Shown here: in pieces, positions 43,088-54,888 of the stretch
Position numbering within the stretch: the first letter of the stretch is position 1
How the letters are laid out: every line of letters begins with the position of its first letter
Assembly (NCBI RefSeq): GCF_000143415.4
Contig: NW_003314280.1
Span: forward strand, 1 to 64,000
Direction of reading: 5' to 3'
DNA from: Selaginella moellendorffii
Lineage: Eukaryota > Streptophyta > Lycopodiopsida > Selaginellales > Selaginellaceae
DNA: 64,000 bases
Notes under the pieces: generated by a model
The model's input: the letters and a program-made list of their open reading frames with translations, nothing else
Database searches by the model: none
What the model was told of the DNA's origin: nothing
Position numbers and translations under genes: made by a program

Positions 43088-44182
43088 AAACCCAGGAGTT
43101 TACACTAGGCCGAGGCTGAGACCGAGCCTGAGTCTGAGTCCGAGTCTGAATCCAAGTCCGAGTCTGAGTCCGAATCTGAATCCAAGTCCGAGTCTGAGTC
43201 TGAGTCCGAGTCCGAGAGGGTGAAAGCCCAAAGCGTTCATCTCTCAGACCCTGGGTGGTTTGGTGAGCTCCAAAAGTATAGTAAGGGGGAGGACTGCAAT
43301 GGAGCCAGTTTGGCCCAGGAAGGTTGGGTGATGAATTGACCACTGGGAAGTCCAAGACTAGAGTGAATACGGACTGACAAGCGGGGTAGCTTGGTGAAGT
43401 GTTCAAGAGCCGGCTCTAGTTCCCCTGGGAGATCGACTGGCCGATGCTCCTAGTCCAAGTGTGGGTTGCACTACCTACTTGGATACCTGGTGTAGCTCAA
43501 TGGAACCTCGCTCTAAGCCCATGGCTAGAGCACCTAAAGGCAGAAGGTGGGGAGAGTACCCACGGGGCTCGCGTAGGGCTATGGTGTTCTGAAATGTTGT
43601 CCCGAAGTCCCAAATGGGGGAAAGGAAGAGGAGCCATCCTCTAGTGTAGTGATTATGAATACGGTCACATGGTGAGGAAGTCCCAGAGGACAATGGGACT
43701 TAGTGGCCTGGCCTACGGGCCTTGATCTAGTGGCAGTGTCGGCGAACATGGCCATGGACAGAAAAGGGACTTGGTAGGAACTGACAAAGGGATATTGGGG
43801 AAGGCTAATCCCCATGTCTATAGGCATCCTAAGGATGTTAAGGAGTGGATCTGGGTTGACCACTAGTGGATGGATGGCCCAGTCTTGGAGAGACGGGATT
43901 ATGATGCAAGTGGTATTGGACCACTAGTGCGGTAAAGGTGAATGGGCATGGCCTTAGCGTAATGGGCCAATATGTCAGTGTTACTTTTGGGTGTCGGTCT
44001 TGGGATTGGACACGTGGAGCACTTGGACTAAGTGCAAGGGATGAGTGGCATGGATGCCATCCTCGGGGCTAGCAAGTCCCAAGTCCTGAATTGGACTTAA
44101 GGAGGTTGTGAATGAGACTCCTCCAAGTGGTCAAAGGTGTGGTTAAGTGACTAAAGTAGAATGGAAAATTTAGTCGCTTACA

Positions 44183-45128
44183 TTAGGTTGATTGGCCATA
44201 CCTAACCTACCCTCTATCCTTACCATATATTTGAAACCCCCTACAGGCCCCCTTCTGAGGAACACATGCTTTGGGCTTTCACCCTTAGTCACCTTTATTA
44301 CCAAGAGTTAATCTCTGGGATTAATTTGAAACCTACTAAATATGGAATGGCATTAGATTGCAAATTTGGACATGAGAGCAACACTATTATATTCAAGACA
44401 ATTCTAAATTCCATAGATATGCTAAATTAGCAAATTTAGACACTTTTCATAAATAACAATTAAGACTGAATAGAACTAACACAAGGCGCATGATAGCAAT
44501 AGTGTTTGGCAAATATAGTAAGCTATCATTTTGTGAATATTGAGGGACCAAACTCAATATTGCGGGGTTCCCAACACTAGCAAGTGCAAGTTAATAAATG
44601 AGTTTGTCTAACCAGATCAAGTATGCTTGACTAATAGCACTTAGGAATTTTGTCCTTATGCTCATCTAATCAAGTGCATATGAGAAGACCAATTTCATAA
44701 CTAGCTTGAGTGGAGATTGGAAAAGGGTCTAATAATACTGACCTCTTGCTATTGTGACAGTAAAAAAAGAATATTTAAAAGGATTAGCCGATCAGTAACT
44801 TTAGATACATTTACGATACTTTCCCCCCCTTAGGGAAGATTGATGTTCTCGTCAATACATACTCTAGTCTAGAACAGTACCATGGAAATAACCCTAGAAA
44901 AAATTTATTGTGTTCACATTTTGTGAAAAATGCACCAACTTAAATGAGTTAGGAGGCCACCTCTCTGTGTAATGCAAATGTGCTACACTCAAACACCTTA
45001 TAGTTGTTACTGAAAGGGAAATGACCAATAGAGTTAGACACTCTTGCTGCTTTGGGTATCACTTAACTTACAAAAGATGATAGCCCCTGTTTAATGTGGC
45101 ATAGAAAGAGAAGCTAGAAGCCCTAACT
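44183..45128. repeat. Repeat family C fragment between D and B
   Basis: Continues the family C sequence interrupted at 36595. Blocks equal to 1790-2480 (GGAACACATGCTTTGGGCTTTCACC, CTTAGGGAAGATTGATGTTCTCG, GAGAAGCTAGAAGCCC). It is interrupted again by family B at 45129 and continued at 54889. Confidence 0.65.
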
Positions 45129-45340
45129 TGTTAGGCACCAGCTTTGACCACATGGTCAACATTAGTCAAAGGGAGGCTCAAGGGTATATTAAGGCATGTT
45201 AGGGTAAAGAACCTAAGAGTGACGGTGCAGAGGAGCTTTTGAGATAGCTTGGGGGTGGTTGAGTGGTGAGGCACCTCAAGAGGAGGTGTAGTCTAGTCTA
45301 GGAAGACTAGATTGTTGATTTTTCAGGCCGGGTCATAACA
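45129..45340 (+). repeat. Family B 5' LTR (212 bp)
   Basis: TGTTAGGCACC...GGGTCATAACA. Shares AAAGGGAGGCTCAAGGGTAT and AAGAGGAGGTGTAG segments with the 3' LTR and the fragment at 829-1060. Confidence 0.8.
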
Positions 45341-45857
45341 TTGGTATTAAAGGAGTTTGTTGCAATGGCCGACTAAGCTGAATGTTGGAATCCTATTGTC
45401 GATAGTGGTGCCGACAATGGTGCCGACAGAGCTGTAAAGATTTGGACCATTCAAGATGTGGTTCATGAGTTGTGAGCCCTTAATTAAAATCAGCAAGAGA
45501 TGTAAGATGAGATGCATGGCATGATGGATACCATATGTGGGCGTGTTAAGGCACTCGAGGTTGGATGTGGTAGCGCTCCAAGTAAGCCTTCTTTGGTAGA
45601 TCAACTCAAGATTCCAACCATTTGCAGTGATAGTGGTGACTACTTCAGATGCAAAGGGGTCCAAGAAGTAGAAGTTCTTTATGAGGAATTATAGACAAAG
45701 TTGTCATCATTGCGGCGAGCTTGGACACTACAAAGTTGATTGTCCACAGCTGAAGAACAAGCAGCAAAGAAAAAAGAATGGCCAATTTTTATTGATGAGA
45801 AGTTAGATATTAAAAAGTTGCAAACTTTGCAACGTGAGGATAACAAGAATAACCATT
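45341..45857 (+). pseudogene. Family B gag relic with CCHC knuckle
   Basis: A broken gag frame from about 45365. At 45690-45770 a clear zinc knuckle reads CHHCGELGHYKVDCPQLKNK. Interrupted by the family A copy 3 insertion; the target duplication CCATT is at 45853-45857. Confidence 0.7.
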
Positions 45858-47010
45858 TGTAAGGAACCAACTCGCCGAGGTGTCGTAGGCTAAAGGAACC
45901 CCGAAAGCATGACCAAAATGACAAAGAGTTCATCGGATGGGACCAAGTCGAGATCGAGTCCAAGACCGACTCTAGGCCTGAGTTCGAGATAGAGTCCGGA
46001 ATCGAGTCCGAGACCGACTCGGGGACCGAGTTCGAGTCCGAGTTCGAGACCGAGTTCGAGACGGAGTCCGAGATCCGAAATCGGGTCCGAGACCGAGTCC
46101 GAGGTCGAGTCCGAGGTCGGGTCCGAGATCGGGTCCGAGATCGAGTCCGAGATCGAGTCCGAACCCGAATCCGAAGTCGGATCCGAAATCGGGTCCGAGA
46201 TCGAGCTAGAGACTAAGTCCAAATACTAATACGGGTCAAGGGGTGAAAGCCCAAAGCGTGCGTCTCCCAGGGGGGGGGGGGGGGGGCTGCAGGGGGTTCC
46301 AAAAGTATAGTAGGGACAGTGAGGTCTAGGAACCAGTTTTGAAGGGACTCTCCAGTTGGGCTTCCAAATCGACTTGAGGTTGGGACTGGGACCGAGGGGC
46401 CTTGGGTGGGAGTGAGCATGGACTTGGCTGGTGCCGGAGGGGCCATCCAAGGAAGTGCTCAAGAGCAGCTCCCACTCCCGAAAGGGGAACCGATTGCGGT
46501 GCTCCCGGCTCATGTGGGGTGGTGCCCCACTTGAGTACCATGCGGCTCATTGGTCCTCGCCCTTCCTAGGGGCTTGGGCCTTCCTTCGGGATGGGAGTGG
46601 GGGGCGAGAGGTACCCATACCGGGCCGCTAGGCCACGGTGTTTCGCCCCGGCGTCCCGAAGCAAGTGTTGCACTCAAGACTTGGGATTTAGAGGGTCCCA
46701 TGATCAAGTCTTGTGGTACCAAGGGATGTTAGGAACCTGGAAGCTTGGTGTGCTTGGCTGCTTGTGCTTGCGGGGAGTGTAGCCGAACCTTAAGTCCAGT
46801 CTAACCCGGGGAGGGGGATTGAGAGTGATTTGGGAATCTGTGGAAGGATGGCTAACACTCCGTTGCTCGTGCAGTGAGTAGCTGAAACCAAGTAGGAGCT
46901 GGTACCATAGGCGAAAACCTTGGCAAGGGAACTTAGCAAAAGCCAAGGCAGTGTCGGACGGATAGACGAGGTAAGCTGGCAAATTGGAACGGAAAAATTT
47001 GTGGCTTACA
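45858..47010 (+). repeat. Family A copy 3, 5' LTR
   Basis: TGTAAGGAACC...GTGGCTTACA, with 12-mer tract at 45945-46205 and a longer G run (about 17) at 46270. Confidence 0.92.
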
Positions 47011-47069
47011 ATTTGGTATCGGAGCCTTCTCCTCAGTTCTAGCGAAGGATAGAGGCGGATTGCTGGGAG

Positions 47070-49947
47070 ATGGCAAGGGCAGGGCGTAAGCGAACCCAGG
47101 CGGAGACAGAACCTCCGCCAGAGCTGGAGCCTCCGGTCGAACAAGAGGCTATGGATGAGGAATCCTTGCATGAGGAGGACTCTAGTGAGGAAACTTCCAA
47201 ACAGGAGTCCGGTGGCGAGGTTCGGTCGTCCAAGGCTCAATTGGACGTTCTAGAAGGTCAATTGGCGCAGACCAATGCCCTGCTGGAGACTCTCGTACGC
47301 AAGCTAAAGCGTGACGAGAAGCGGAAGAAAAGGCAAAAGACTGCGGATGCTGGCAGCGCAGAAGGTGCGGACCCTTCGGCAGGGACTGAGGCAAAACCAG
47401 ACAAGGTCGAACAGACTGAAGTGGAATCAGTCCCTCAGGCAGTTCCCAAGTACAAACCAAAGCCCCCACCGGTCTTCAAGGGAGTGAATGACTATAAGGT
47501 GGTGAAGGATTGGTTTTACGATATGGAGGACTACTTCCGAGCGTTGCGGTTACCAAGCTTGGAGAAGGTCCCATGTGCAAAACCATACTTGGCAGACAAT
47601 GCCAAGTCTTGGTGGAGAACAACGGAGGCCAACGAAGGACCGGTGGTCACTTGGGACATGATGAAGGCGAGGATGCGCGCAACATATGTTCCTCCGAATG
47701 CCACTCTGCATCTGAGGGATGAACTGAGTAGGCTGAAGCAGATTGGAACCATCCAGGAATATGTGAATGGGTTCATGGCAAAGAGGATACTTGTCACGGA
47801 CATGGGGGATATGGATGCGTTCCATGCCTTCATATCAGGTTTGCAAACCTGGGCTCGTGGTGAGGTGATGCGCTGGAACCCGACCAACTACAAGGAAGCG
47901 TTGGATGCGGCCATCAAGGTGCATTTCAACGATAACCTACGAAAGGGGAACACGACGGGGTCGGGATCCACGTTCAGCAAAGGGGCCAAACCAAGGGGAA
48001 CATATAGTAGGGGGAAATTCAAGAAGAGTTTCTCTAAGAATGAGTCCTCTGGGTTCCGGAAAGGCAAATCCGGTGGCCAGCGAGCAAGTACGTGGGGGAG
48101 TCAAGCGAAAAGAGACAAACCCACGGATAAGAAGGTCAAGTCATATAGCAGCGTGGGAAGCAACGTATGCTACAACTGCGGTGAAGCGGGACACTTCTTG
48201 AGGGAATGTCCCTACCCGAAGAAGGCCAGAGCCAATATGGCCATCAAGTCGGGTGAAGTCCAAACTGAGGTATGTGATCCAGTCCTTAACTCAAAGTTGC
48301 TCATTACACGAGCAACTTTGGTAGAGAGTCGTTCGCGACATCTACTAGCCCTCCGAGGGAAGCTCGGAGGTAGCTTTGTTAAGATCCTTATTGACACGGG
48401 TGCTTCGGATAATTTTGTGGCTACAGACATAGTCCGGCAAGCCGGACTAACGGTGCAGCGGCTAGGCGAACCAAGGACTATAGAGTTTGTTCAAGGTAGC
48501 CAAAGCACCGATGAGGTACTTCGACAAGCGAGAGTTGAAGTAGGGACATGGAAAGTAGACATGGATTTCACCGTGTTGGACATGGCGGGATTTGACGTGA
48601 TCTTCGGAATGGATTGGTTCAATCGGTTCGTGGTAGCCCTGCATGGACAAGGTAGGAACCTTGTGGTACTGGCGAATGCCCAAGGAAGAAGATCTAGGGT
48701 GGAGGCCCAGGATCTAAAGGTAGGGCAAAGCAAGGCCAAAGAATCTTGCTTAAACCTGGTGTCCACGAGAGGACAACTCACTAAAGGAACTAAGGCAGCA
48801 TTTTTGTGCTTACTCTCGGTGAAGAGTGACAAAAAGACAGGAACGGAAGAAGTACCTTTAGTGATTTAGCGGGTGTTGGACCAATTCCAGGATACCATGC
48901 CGGAGGAGCTACCGGCGGGGTTACCCCCCGCACGACCGATAGAACATAAGATTGAGCTGGTCGAGGGTGCTGAGGCGGTGGTTCGTCCCCCATATCGTTT
49001 GAACGAAAAAGAACTCAAGGAGCTCAAGTGCCAACTAGAGGAGTTGGTGGGCAAAGGGTATGTGAGGTTGAGCAAGTTGCCATATGGGGCGCCGGTGTTA
49101 TTTGTGAAAAAGAAAGATGGATCTATGCGCATGTGCATAGATTACCGGTTGCTCAACAAGTATACCAAGAAGAACAAGTACCCGTTGCCAAGGATTGAGG
49201 ACCTGTTCGATAGGTTGGGAAAGGCAAAATACTTCTCGAGGATTGACCTAAGGTCAGGATACTACCAGATCAGGGTAGCCGAGGAAGATGTCGAGAAGAC
49301 AACCTGTCGAACGAGGTATGGGAGCTTTGAGTTTTTGGTGATGCCCTTTGGGCTGTGCAATGCGCTGGCAACGTTTTCGGCGTTGATGAACCACATCTTT
49401 GTACCCTATCTGGATCACTTCGTGGTCGTCTATATTGACATCCTGATCTATAGCGAGACGCTAGAGGAGCATGCCGAACACTTGGCAAAGGTGTTTGAGA
49501 AACTAAGGGAACATAAACTGTATGCTAAAGAGAGCAAATGTGACTTTGCTCAGCAAGAGATAAAGTTTCTCGGGCATGTGGTGGGCCAGGACGGGCTCAA
49601 GGTGGACCCGGAGAAGGTCCAAGCGATCCAGAGAGATGGGGAAGATGCACCCAATGTTCCACGTGAACTTACTCAAGCCATACTTTGAGGATCCACTTCG
49701 CAAGGACCAAGTGAGACCTTTACCTGAGGTTATCCAAGGGGAAGAGGAATACGAAGTCGAGGCCATCCTCAATGCGCGCAAGAGCAAGCGACAAGGACGC
49801 GAGGTGAGAGAGTTCCATGTGAAGTGGAAAGGATTTCCACACTGCGAAGCAACATGGGAACCGGAGGAGAACCTAGCGAACGCGCGAGATCTAGTGGAGG
49901 AATTTCTGCAAGGCAGAACTCTATGTACTTATGCAAAATTCAATTAA
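47070..49947 (+). pseudogene. Gag-Pol, family A copy 3 (nonsense, active-site loss, deletion)
   Basis: Gag, zinc knuckle and protease ([10 protein letters not shown]) are open from 47070 to TAG at 48867-48869, where the sister copies have CAG. RT continues from 48870, but the catalytic YIDD motif reads YID followed directly by ILIYS because one Asp codon (3 bp, near 49438) is lost. At 49634 the sequence jumps from the RT connection to the chromodomain exon, removing RNase H and integrase. The chromodomain runs to 49947. This copy can supply at most Gag and protease. Confidence 0.9.
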
Positions 49948-50350
49948 AAATATCAATTTGCAAAGTTGAGCAAGTGGCATATGTTGGGACCCGAAGGCGC
50001 GCCAAAGGTAAGCTAATTAGCATGGGTTGGATATGTCGACCAGGCGTAGGGCACTACATCCGACTCCCCGCGGGGATGTCGAATCCGTAGACGTATTCTA
50101 CGGAGGTTGGGTTCGAGTCCCAACCCCCTAGTAAAGCAAGGCTGGGTTCAAGTCCCGACCCCATACTAGGGCGTGGTGAGGTGAGGAGTATAGGGACACC
50201 TATATTCCGTTGTCATGGGCTCTTGGCCGGGGAGGCTAACTTAGGCACACCGCTAAGTGGGGGGATGCCCCCGGAGACATGGTCAACAAGTCGTAGAATA
50301 AAATGAGACGTTCGATGTGGGCATCGAACTTCTTCTATGGGTGGTGGAGT

Positions 50351-51216
50351 TGTAAGGAACCAACTCGCCGAGGTGTCGTAGGCTAAAGGAACCCCGAAAG
50401 CATGACCAAAATGACAAAGAGTTCATCGGATGGGACCAAGTCGAGATCGAGTCCAAGACCGACTCTAGGACTAAGTTCGAGATAGAGTCCAGAATCGAGT
50501 CCGAGACCGACTCGGGGACCGAGTTCGAGTCCGAGTTCGAGACCGAGTTCGAGACGGAGTCCGAGATCCGAAATCGGGTCCGAGACCGAGTCCGAGGTCG
50601 AGTCCGAGGTCGGGTCCGAGATCGGGTCTGAGATCGAGTCCGAGATCGAGTTCAAACCCGAATCCGAAGTCGGATCCGAAATCGGGTCCGAGAAACCGAT
50701 TGCGGTGCTCCCGGCTCATGTGGAGTGGTGCCCCACTTGAGTACCATGCGGCTCATTGGTCCTCACCCTTCCTAGGGGCTTGGGCCTTCCTTCGGGATGG
50801 GAGTGGGGGGCGAGAGGTACCCATACCGGGCCGCTAGGCCACGGTGTTTTGCCCCAGCGTCCCGAAGCAAGTGTTGCACTCAAGACTTGGGATTTAGAGG
50901 GTCCCATGATCAAGTCTTGTGGTACCAAGGGATGTTAGGAACCTAGAAGCTTGGTGTGCTTGGCTGCTTGTGCTTGCGGGGAGTGTAGCCGAACCTTAAG
51001 TCCAATCTAACCCGGGGAGGGGGATTAAGAGTGATTTGGGAATCCGTGGAAGGATGGCTAACACTCCGTTGCTCGTGCAGTGAGTAGCTGAAACCAAGTA
51101 GGAGCTGGTACCATAGGCAAAAACCTTGGCAAGGGAACTTAGCAAAAGCCAAGGCAGTGTCGGACGGATAGACGAGGTAAGCTGGTAAATTGGAAAGGAA
51201 AAATTTGTGGCTTACA
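50351..51216 (+). repeat. Family A copy 3, 3' LTR (internally deleted)
   Basis: TGTAAGGAACC...GTGGCTTACA. Joins GGGTCCGAG directly to AAACCGATTGCGG at about 50693. Confidence 0.9.
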
Positions 51217-51221
51217 CCATT

Positions 51222-51551
51222 CCAGTCAGAGGAAGAGGCTTTCGATCATTTCTCATCAACTCCACTGTGTGTGGAACAAGATGGAGCTCGAAGATACTCA
51301 TAAATCAGCTTTAATGCTGGAGGGTGTGTTTTGTGGCAGTCTAGTGCAGATTTTACTGGATAGTGGGAGCAATGACAACTTTGTTTCGGCAAAGTTTGTT
51401 GTGGAGCATGGCCTAGTCACACGAGGAGTTCTTCCATACATGGCGGAAGGTGCAACTACCTCTACTCAGCATTTCAAAGAGTTCTCTGATGTTTTTCCCT
51501 CTAAACTTCCTTATGGATTGCCTCCATTACAAGGTGTGGAGCATGGGATTA
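51222..51551 (+). pseudogene. Family B protease and linker
   Basis: Frame with GVFCGSLVQILLDSGSNDNF, an aspartic protease motif with DSG in place of DTG. It continues through FKEFSDVFPSKLPYGLPPL and GVEHGI, the usual linker into the RT, until the TRIM insertion. Confidence 0.75.
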
Positions 51552-51944
51552 TGTTAGGATCCTATCCCTTACACCCTAAGCCAACTGGCTAAAGGGGTGA
51601 TCACTTGATTGTAGGGCCCTTTCCTTATCCTATTATCCTGACCTGGTGCCTAACAATCCTCCCGCTTGTCAGGGAATGATCGTCCGTGATCATACGTAGG
51701 CCACGATCCGGTCACCATGGTCCTTCTCTTAGGGTCTACCAAACCTTGTTCTCCCTCTAGATCCACCATGTTGAATATTCCTTAAGAATATTCGTACCCC
51801 ACTCGTCAGCCATGAGAATCAAACTGGGCTCCGATTCCAATGTTAGGATCCTATCCCTTACACCCTAAACCAACTGGCTAAAGGGGTGATCACTTAATTG
51901 CAGGGCCCTTTCTTTATCCTATTATCCTGACCTGGTGCCTAACA
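51552..51944 (-). mobile_element. TRIM retrotransposon, two-LTR copy (393 bp)
   Basis: LTRs 51552-51655 and 51841-51944, 104 bp each, around a 185-bp internal segment. Same family as 6175-6858. Flanked by GATTA at 51547-51551 and 51945-51949. The insertion splits family B pol just before the RT, and removing it restores the frame there. The primer site carries one change (CCGATTCCA). Confidence 0.9.
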
Positions 51945-51949
51945 GATTA

Positions 51950-54600
51950 CATTGGAGCCGGGGTTGCGGCCAATTTACCAGCGTCCATTTCTATTGAGTT
52001 ATGTCGAGGAGCAAAAAGTTCAGCAATAAGTCAAAGAGTTACTTGAGTTTGGATTTATTCAACCAAATAAGTCTCTGTTTGGTGCTCTGGTTTTGCTTGT
52101 GAAGAAGAAGGATGGTTCAATGAGGATGTGTATTGACTACCGTGCCATGAACAAGAAGACCATGAAGGACAAGATGCCGATGCTGCATGTGGATGATATC
52201 TTAAACAAGCTTGGTGAAACACAAGTGTTTACTAAGATTGATCTAAGGAATGGATATCATCAGATTGCCATAGATGATGCATTTATCTCCAAGACGACAT
52301 TCAAAATAAATTTCAGGCATTTTGAGTTTACGGTTATGCCATTTGGTTTGACAAATGCACCAGCCACATTTACTCAGTTGATGACGGAGGTTTTTAGCAT
52401 TATCTTCATGAGTTTGTGGAGATTCTCTTGGATGATATTCTTGTTTTCAGCAAAAATATGGAGGGGTATAAGGTGCATTTGCACAAGGTTCTTTTATTAT
52501 TCCGTGACAACAAACATTATGTGAAGAAGAGCAAATGTGAGTTTGCAATATCAGAGGTGGAATATCTAGGCCATATTATGACATCCAAGGGTGACAAGAT
52601 GGATCCAAGGAAGGTGGATATAGTGGAGAACTGGCCTAACCAACTTCAGTGGCTGAGTTATGTAGTTTCCTTGGTAAGGCTAGTTACTATTGACATTTTC
52701 AACATAAGTTTGTGGAAGTGGCTATTCCTTTGACATGATTGTTGCACAAGAATGTGCCATTCAAGTGGAAGAAGCCCTATGAGGATAGTTTTGTGGCATT
52801 GAAATGGTTGTTGAGCAAGGCTTGATTGCTTTGCATTGCTGATTCATCAAAACCTTATGAGGTCACATGTGATGCGAGTGGTTATGCACTGGGAGGAGTT
52901 CTCATGCAAGAGGGACAGCCTATTGCATATGAAAGTCAAAGTTTGAATCCTATGGAGCAATGCTATTCCATATATGAACAAAAGTTACTCTCCATTGTTC
53001 ATGCTTTGCAAATGTGGCAGCACTATCTTTATAGTGTAGTGTTCATAGTGTTGACGGATCACAAACCCCTTGTATATCTTTTCACACAGAAGAAGTTGAA
53101 CACTAGGCAAGCTCATTGGATGGTTAAAATTATAAAGTTTGGGAGTTTCCTATTGAGCATCATCCGGGAAAATCTAATGTGGTGGCAAATGCTTTATCTC
53201 GTGTTTGTCATGTGATGGCATTACAAACACAATTTTGTCATCATTTGAGTAATGGTGGTTAGCGAGTTTGGGCAGTTAGTTGAGCGTGCTGAGGCTCAAG
53301 ATGCTGAGGTGGTCTCATTGCAAGCATAGATGGAAGCACCTTTCTCATTAGTGGATGGGATTCTTTACTACAATGGCCATATGTAGTTGCTATGGGTGGA
53401 TGCGTTAATTACTTAGGTTTTATTCCACTATCATGATTGTCTAGAGGCCAGTCATTTTGGGGGGAAGAAGACATATGAGTTGATTAAGCACAATTTCTAT
53501 TGGAGGAATATAAAGGCTAATATCCTTGAGTACTGTAAGTCATGTGAGCTCTGTCAGTAGGTAAAGGTGCCACAGGAGAAGCCGGGGGGACTTTTGCAAC
53601 CTTTACCTATTCCTCAGAGCCGTTGGTGTAATATCTCTGTAGACTTCATCACTTAATTGTCACGAACACAAAGGCAAAAGTAGCAAGTATAGGTCATAGT
53701 GGATCGTTTGACGAAGTATGTGCAATTGTTGGCTATTCAAAATATGTGCAATTGTTGGCTCTTCAAAAGAGTGTCATTGCCTTAGACTTGGTTGCGGTCT
53801 ACTTGGAGAAAGTTTTTTTCTGATTTTGGTTTGTCAGAAGACATTGTTAGCAATCAAGATTCAAAGTTTACTAGTGGATTTAGGAAAAGCTTTACAAAGG
53901 CTATGCAAGTGACTCTAAAACTCTTGAGTGGAGATCATCTTTAGACGGATGGGCAAACTGAGCGTATAAATTAGGTAGTGGAGGATAAGCTATGCTGTAG
54001 CATTGATCAAAGGTAGGGACAATGGGATTTATATCTTCCATTGGAGCAATTTGCCTACAACAATAGCCAACACAGTGGAACCAAGCTAAGTCCTTACTTT
54101 GCATTTTTGGAAGGCATCCTCGAACAATGGTGGAGTTGGAATTGCATTTAAGTAAGGATGTTTAAAAAAATCTTGATTTAGAGGCGACTGATCTGGCCAC
54201 AGAACTTGATGAGATTCTAGTGGTGTGCAAACAGAATTTGCAAGCAGCTCAAGATAGAGGGGGGAAGTTTGCTAATGAGCATCGCCAATTCTGGGAATAT
54301 AAAGTAGGTGATTTCATCTTTGTGTGAGTGATCTTTCAATCAAGTGAGCAGTGGAACACTTGAGTGCCTTTGTGGAATGGGAAGAGTGATAAACTTTCTT
54401 ATTGGTATGCTAGTCCATATGAAGTGCTGGAGTGCATCGGTAAGGCGGCTTATTGGGTGCAGTTGGGGTGAAAATTCATCTGGTATTTTATGTTAGCTAG
54501 TTGAAAGGTGTACTATTTCAGAGTGACGAGCCCAATGCCTCTTTGATGTATATGGCTGTGGAAGATGGATCAGAAGCTTGAGCAGGGTTCCCCAGAAAGG
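51950..54600 (+). pseudogene. Family B RT, RNase H and integrase, decayed
   Basis: RT blocks from 52093 ([21 protein letters not shown], fingers; MPFGLTNAPATF; LLDDILVFSK as the YxDD motif, near 52425). RNase H at 52845-53120 (TCDASGYALGGVL, YSIYEQKLLSIVHAL, TDHKPLVYL). Integrase finger near 53410-53560 and core near 53640-53990, where the HxQTDGQTERIN motif has TAG in place of two conserved glutamines. More stops and at least two frameshifts. There is no chromodomain that I can see before the 3' LTR. Confidence 0.8.
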
Positions 54601-54654
54601 GTGATCACTAGTACAACTCGTTCTTAGGACAAGGACTTTGTTAGGGGGAAGAAT

Positions 54655-54888
54655 TGTTAGGTGCCAGCTTTGACCATGTGGTCAATATCGGTCAAAGGGA
54701 GGTGCAAGGGTATATTAAGGCATGTTAGGATAAGGAACTTAACCTACCCTACAGCTCATAGTGGAGCGGTGGCTAAATGGAGCTTTTGATGTAGCTCGAG
54801 GGTGGTTCGGTGGTAAGGAACCTTAAGAGGTGGCATAGCATAGTCTAGGGTGACTAGATCTTTGTCTTTTTTGTGTCGGATCATAACA
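54655..54888 (+). repeat. Family B 3' LTR (234 bp)
   Basis: TGTTAGGTGCC...GGATCATAACA. Clearly diverged from the 5' LTR, implying old age. Confidence 0.8.

Larger units (their letters stand above)
42512..43104 (+). mobile_element. Cassandra-type TRIM carrying 5S rRNA sequence
   Basis: Two 194-bp LTRs (42512-42705 and 42911-43104) begin TGTAAGCAACC and end GAGTTTACA, around a 205-bp internal segment that starts with the primer site TGGTATCAGAGAGG (42708). Flanked by CTAGG at 42507-42511 and 43105-43109 (5-bp target duplication). Each LTR carries the internal promoter half of 5S rRNA in sense orientation: GGAGTTAAGCGTCCTTGGG (box A), GAGTAGTACTGGGATGGG (intermediate element/box C start) and TGACCTCCCGGGAAGTCC (box C). 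This combination defines Cassandra elements, whose LTRs are transcribed by RNA polymerase III. No protein. Confidence 0.93.
36596..44182 (+). mobile_element. Non-coding LTR retrotransposon, family D (LARD-like)
   Basis: 5' LTR 36596-38220, internal 38221-41989, 3' LTR 41990-44182. LTRs begin TGTGAGACACA and end GTCGCTTACA. The primer site TTGGTATCGGAG follows the 5' LTR (38223). Flanks TTAGA and TTAGG are a near-perfect 5-bp target duplication within repeat family C. The 3.8-kb internal part has no frame above about 112 codons and no gag or pol similarity. It is therefore a large non-autonomous element. It shares the LTR end, primer site, 12-mer tract and 3' internal blocks with coding family A, its likely helper. 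A Cassandra element sits in the 3' LTR. Confidence 0.85.
41990..44182 (+). repeat. Family D 3' LTR with Cassandra insertion
   Basis: Same start and end as the 5' LTR. 12-mer tract at 42220-42510, then the Cassandra insertion (42512-43104), then the hexamer tract continues at 43110-43220. Without the insertion and duplicated CTAGG it is about 1595 bp, close to the 5' LTR. Confidence 0.86.
45858..51216 (+). mobile_element. Family A gypsy copy 3, internally deleted
   Basis: 5' LTR 45858-47010 (1153 bp), internal 47011-50350, 3' LTR 50351-51216 (866 bp, with about 290 bp lost between the 12-mer tract and AAACCGATTGCGG). Flanked by CCATT on both sides (45853-45857, 51217-51221), a perfect target duplication. 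About 1.9 kb of pol is deleted at about 49634. Confidence 0.92.
45129..54888 (+). mobile_element. Old Ty3/gypsy element, family B, with nested insertions
   Basis: 5' LTR 45129-45340 and 3' LTR 54655-54888 (both TGTTAGG...CATAACA). The primer-site region TTGGTATTAAAGG follows the 5' LTR. Internal: gag relic with zinc knuckle, then family A copy 3 (45858-51216), protease, a TRIM (51552-51944), RT, RNase H and integrase. Inserted in repeat family C, which resumes at 54889. Many stops; a long-dead copy. Confidence 0.82.
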
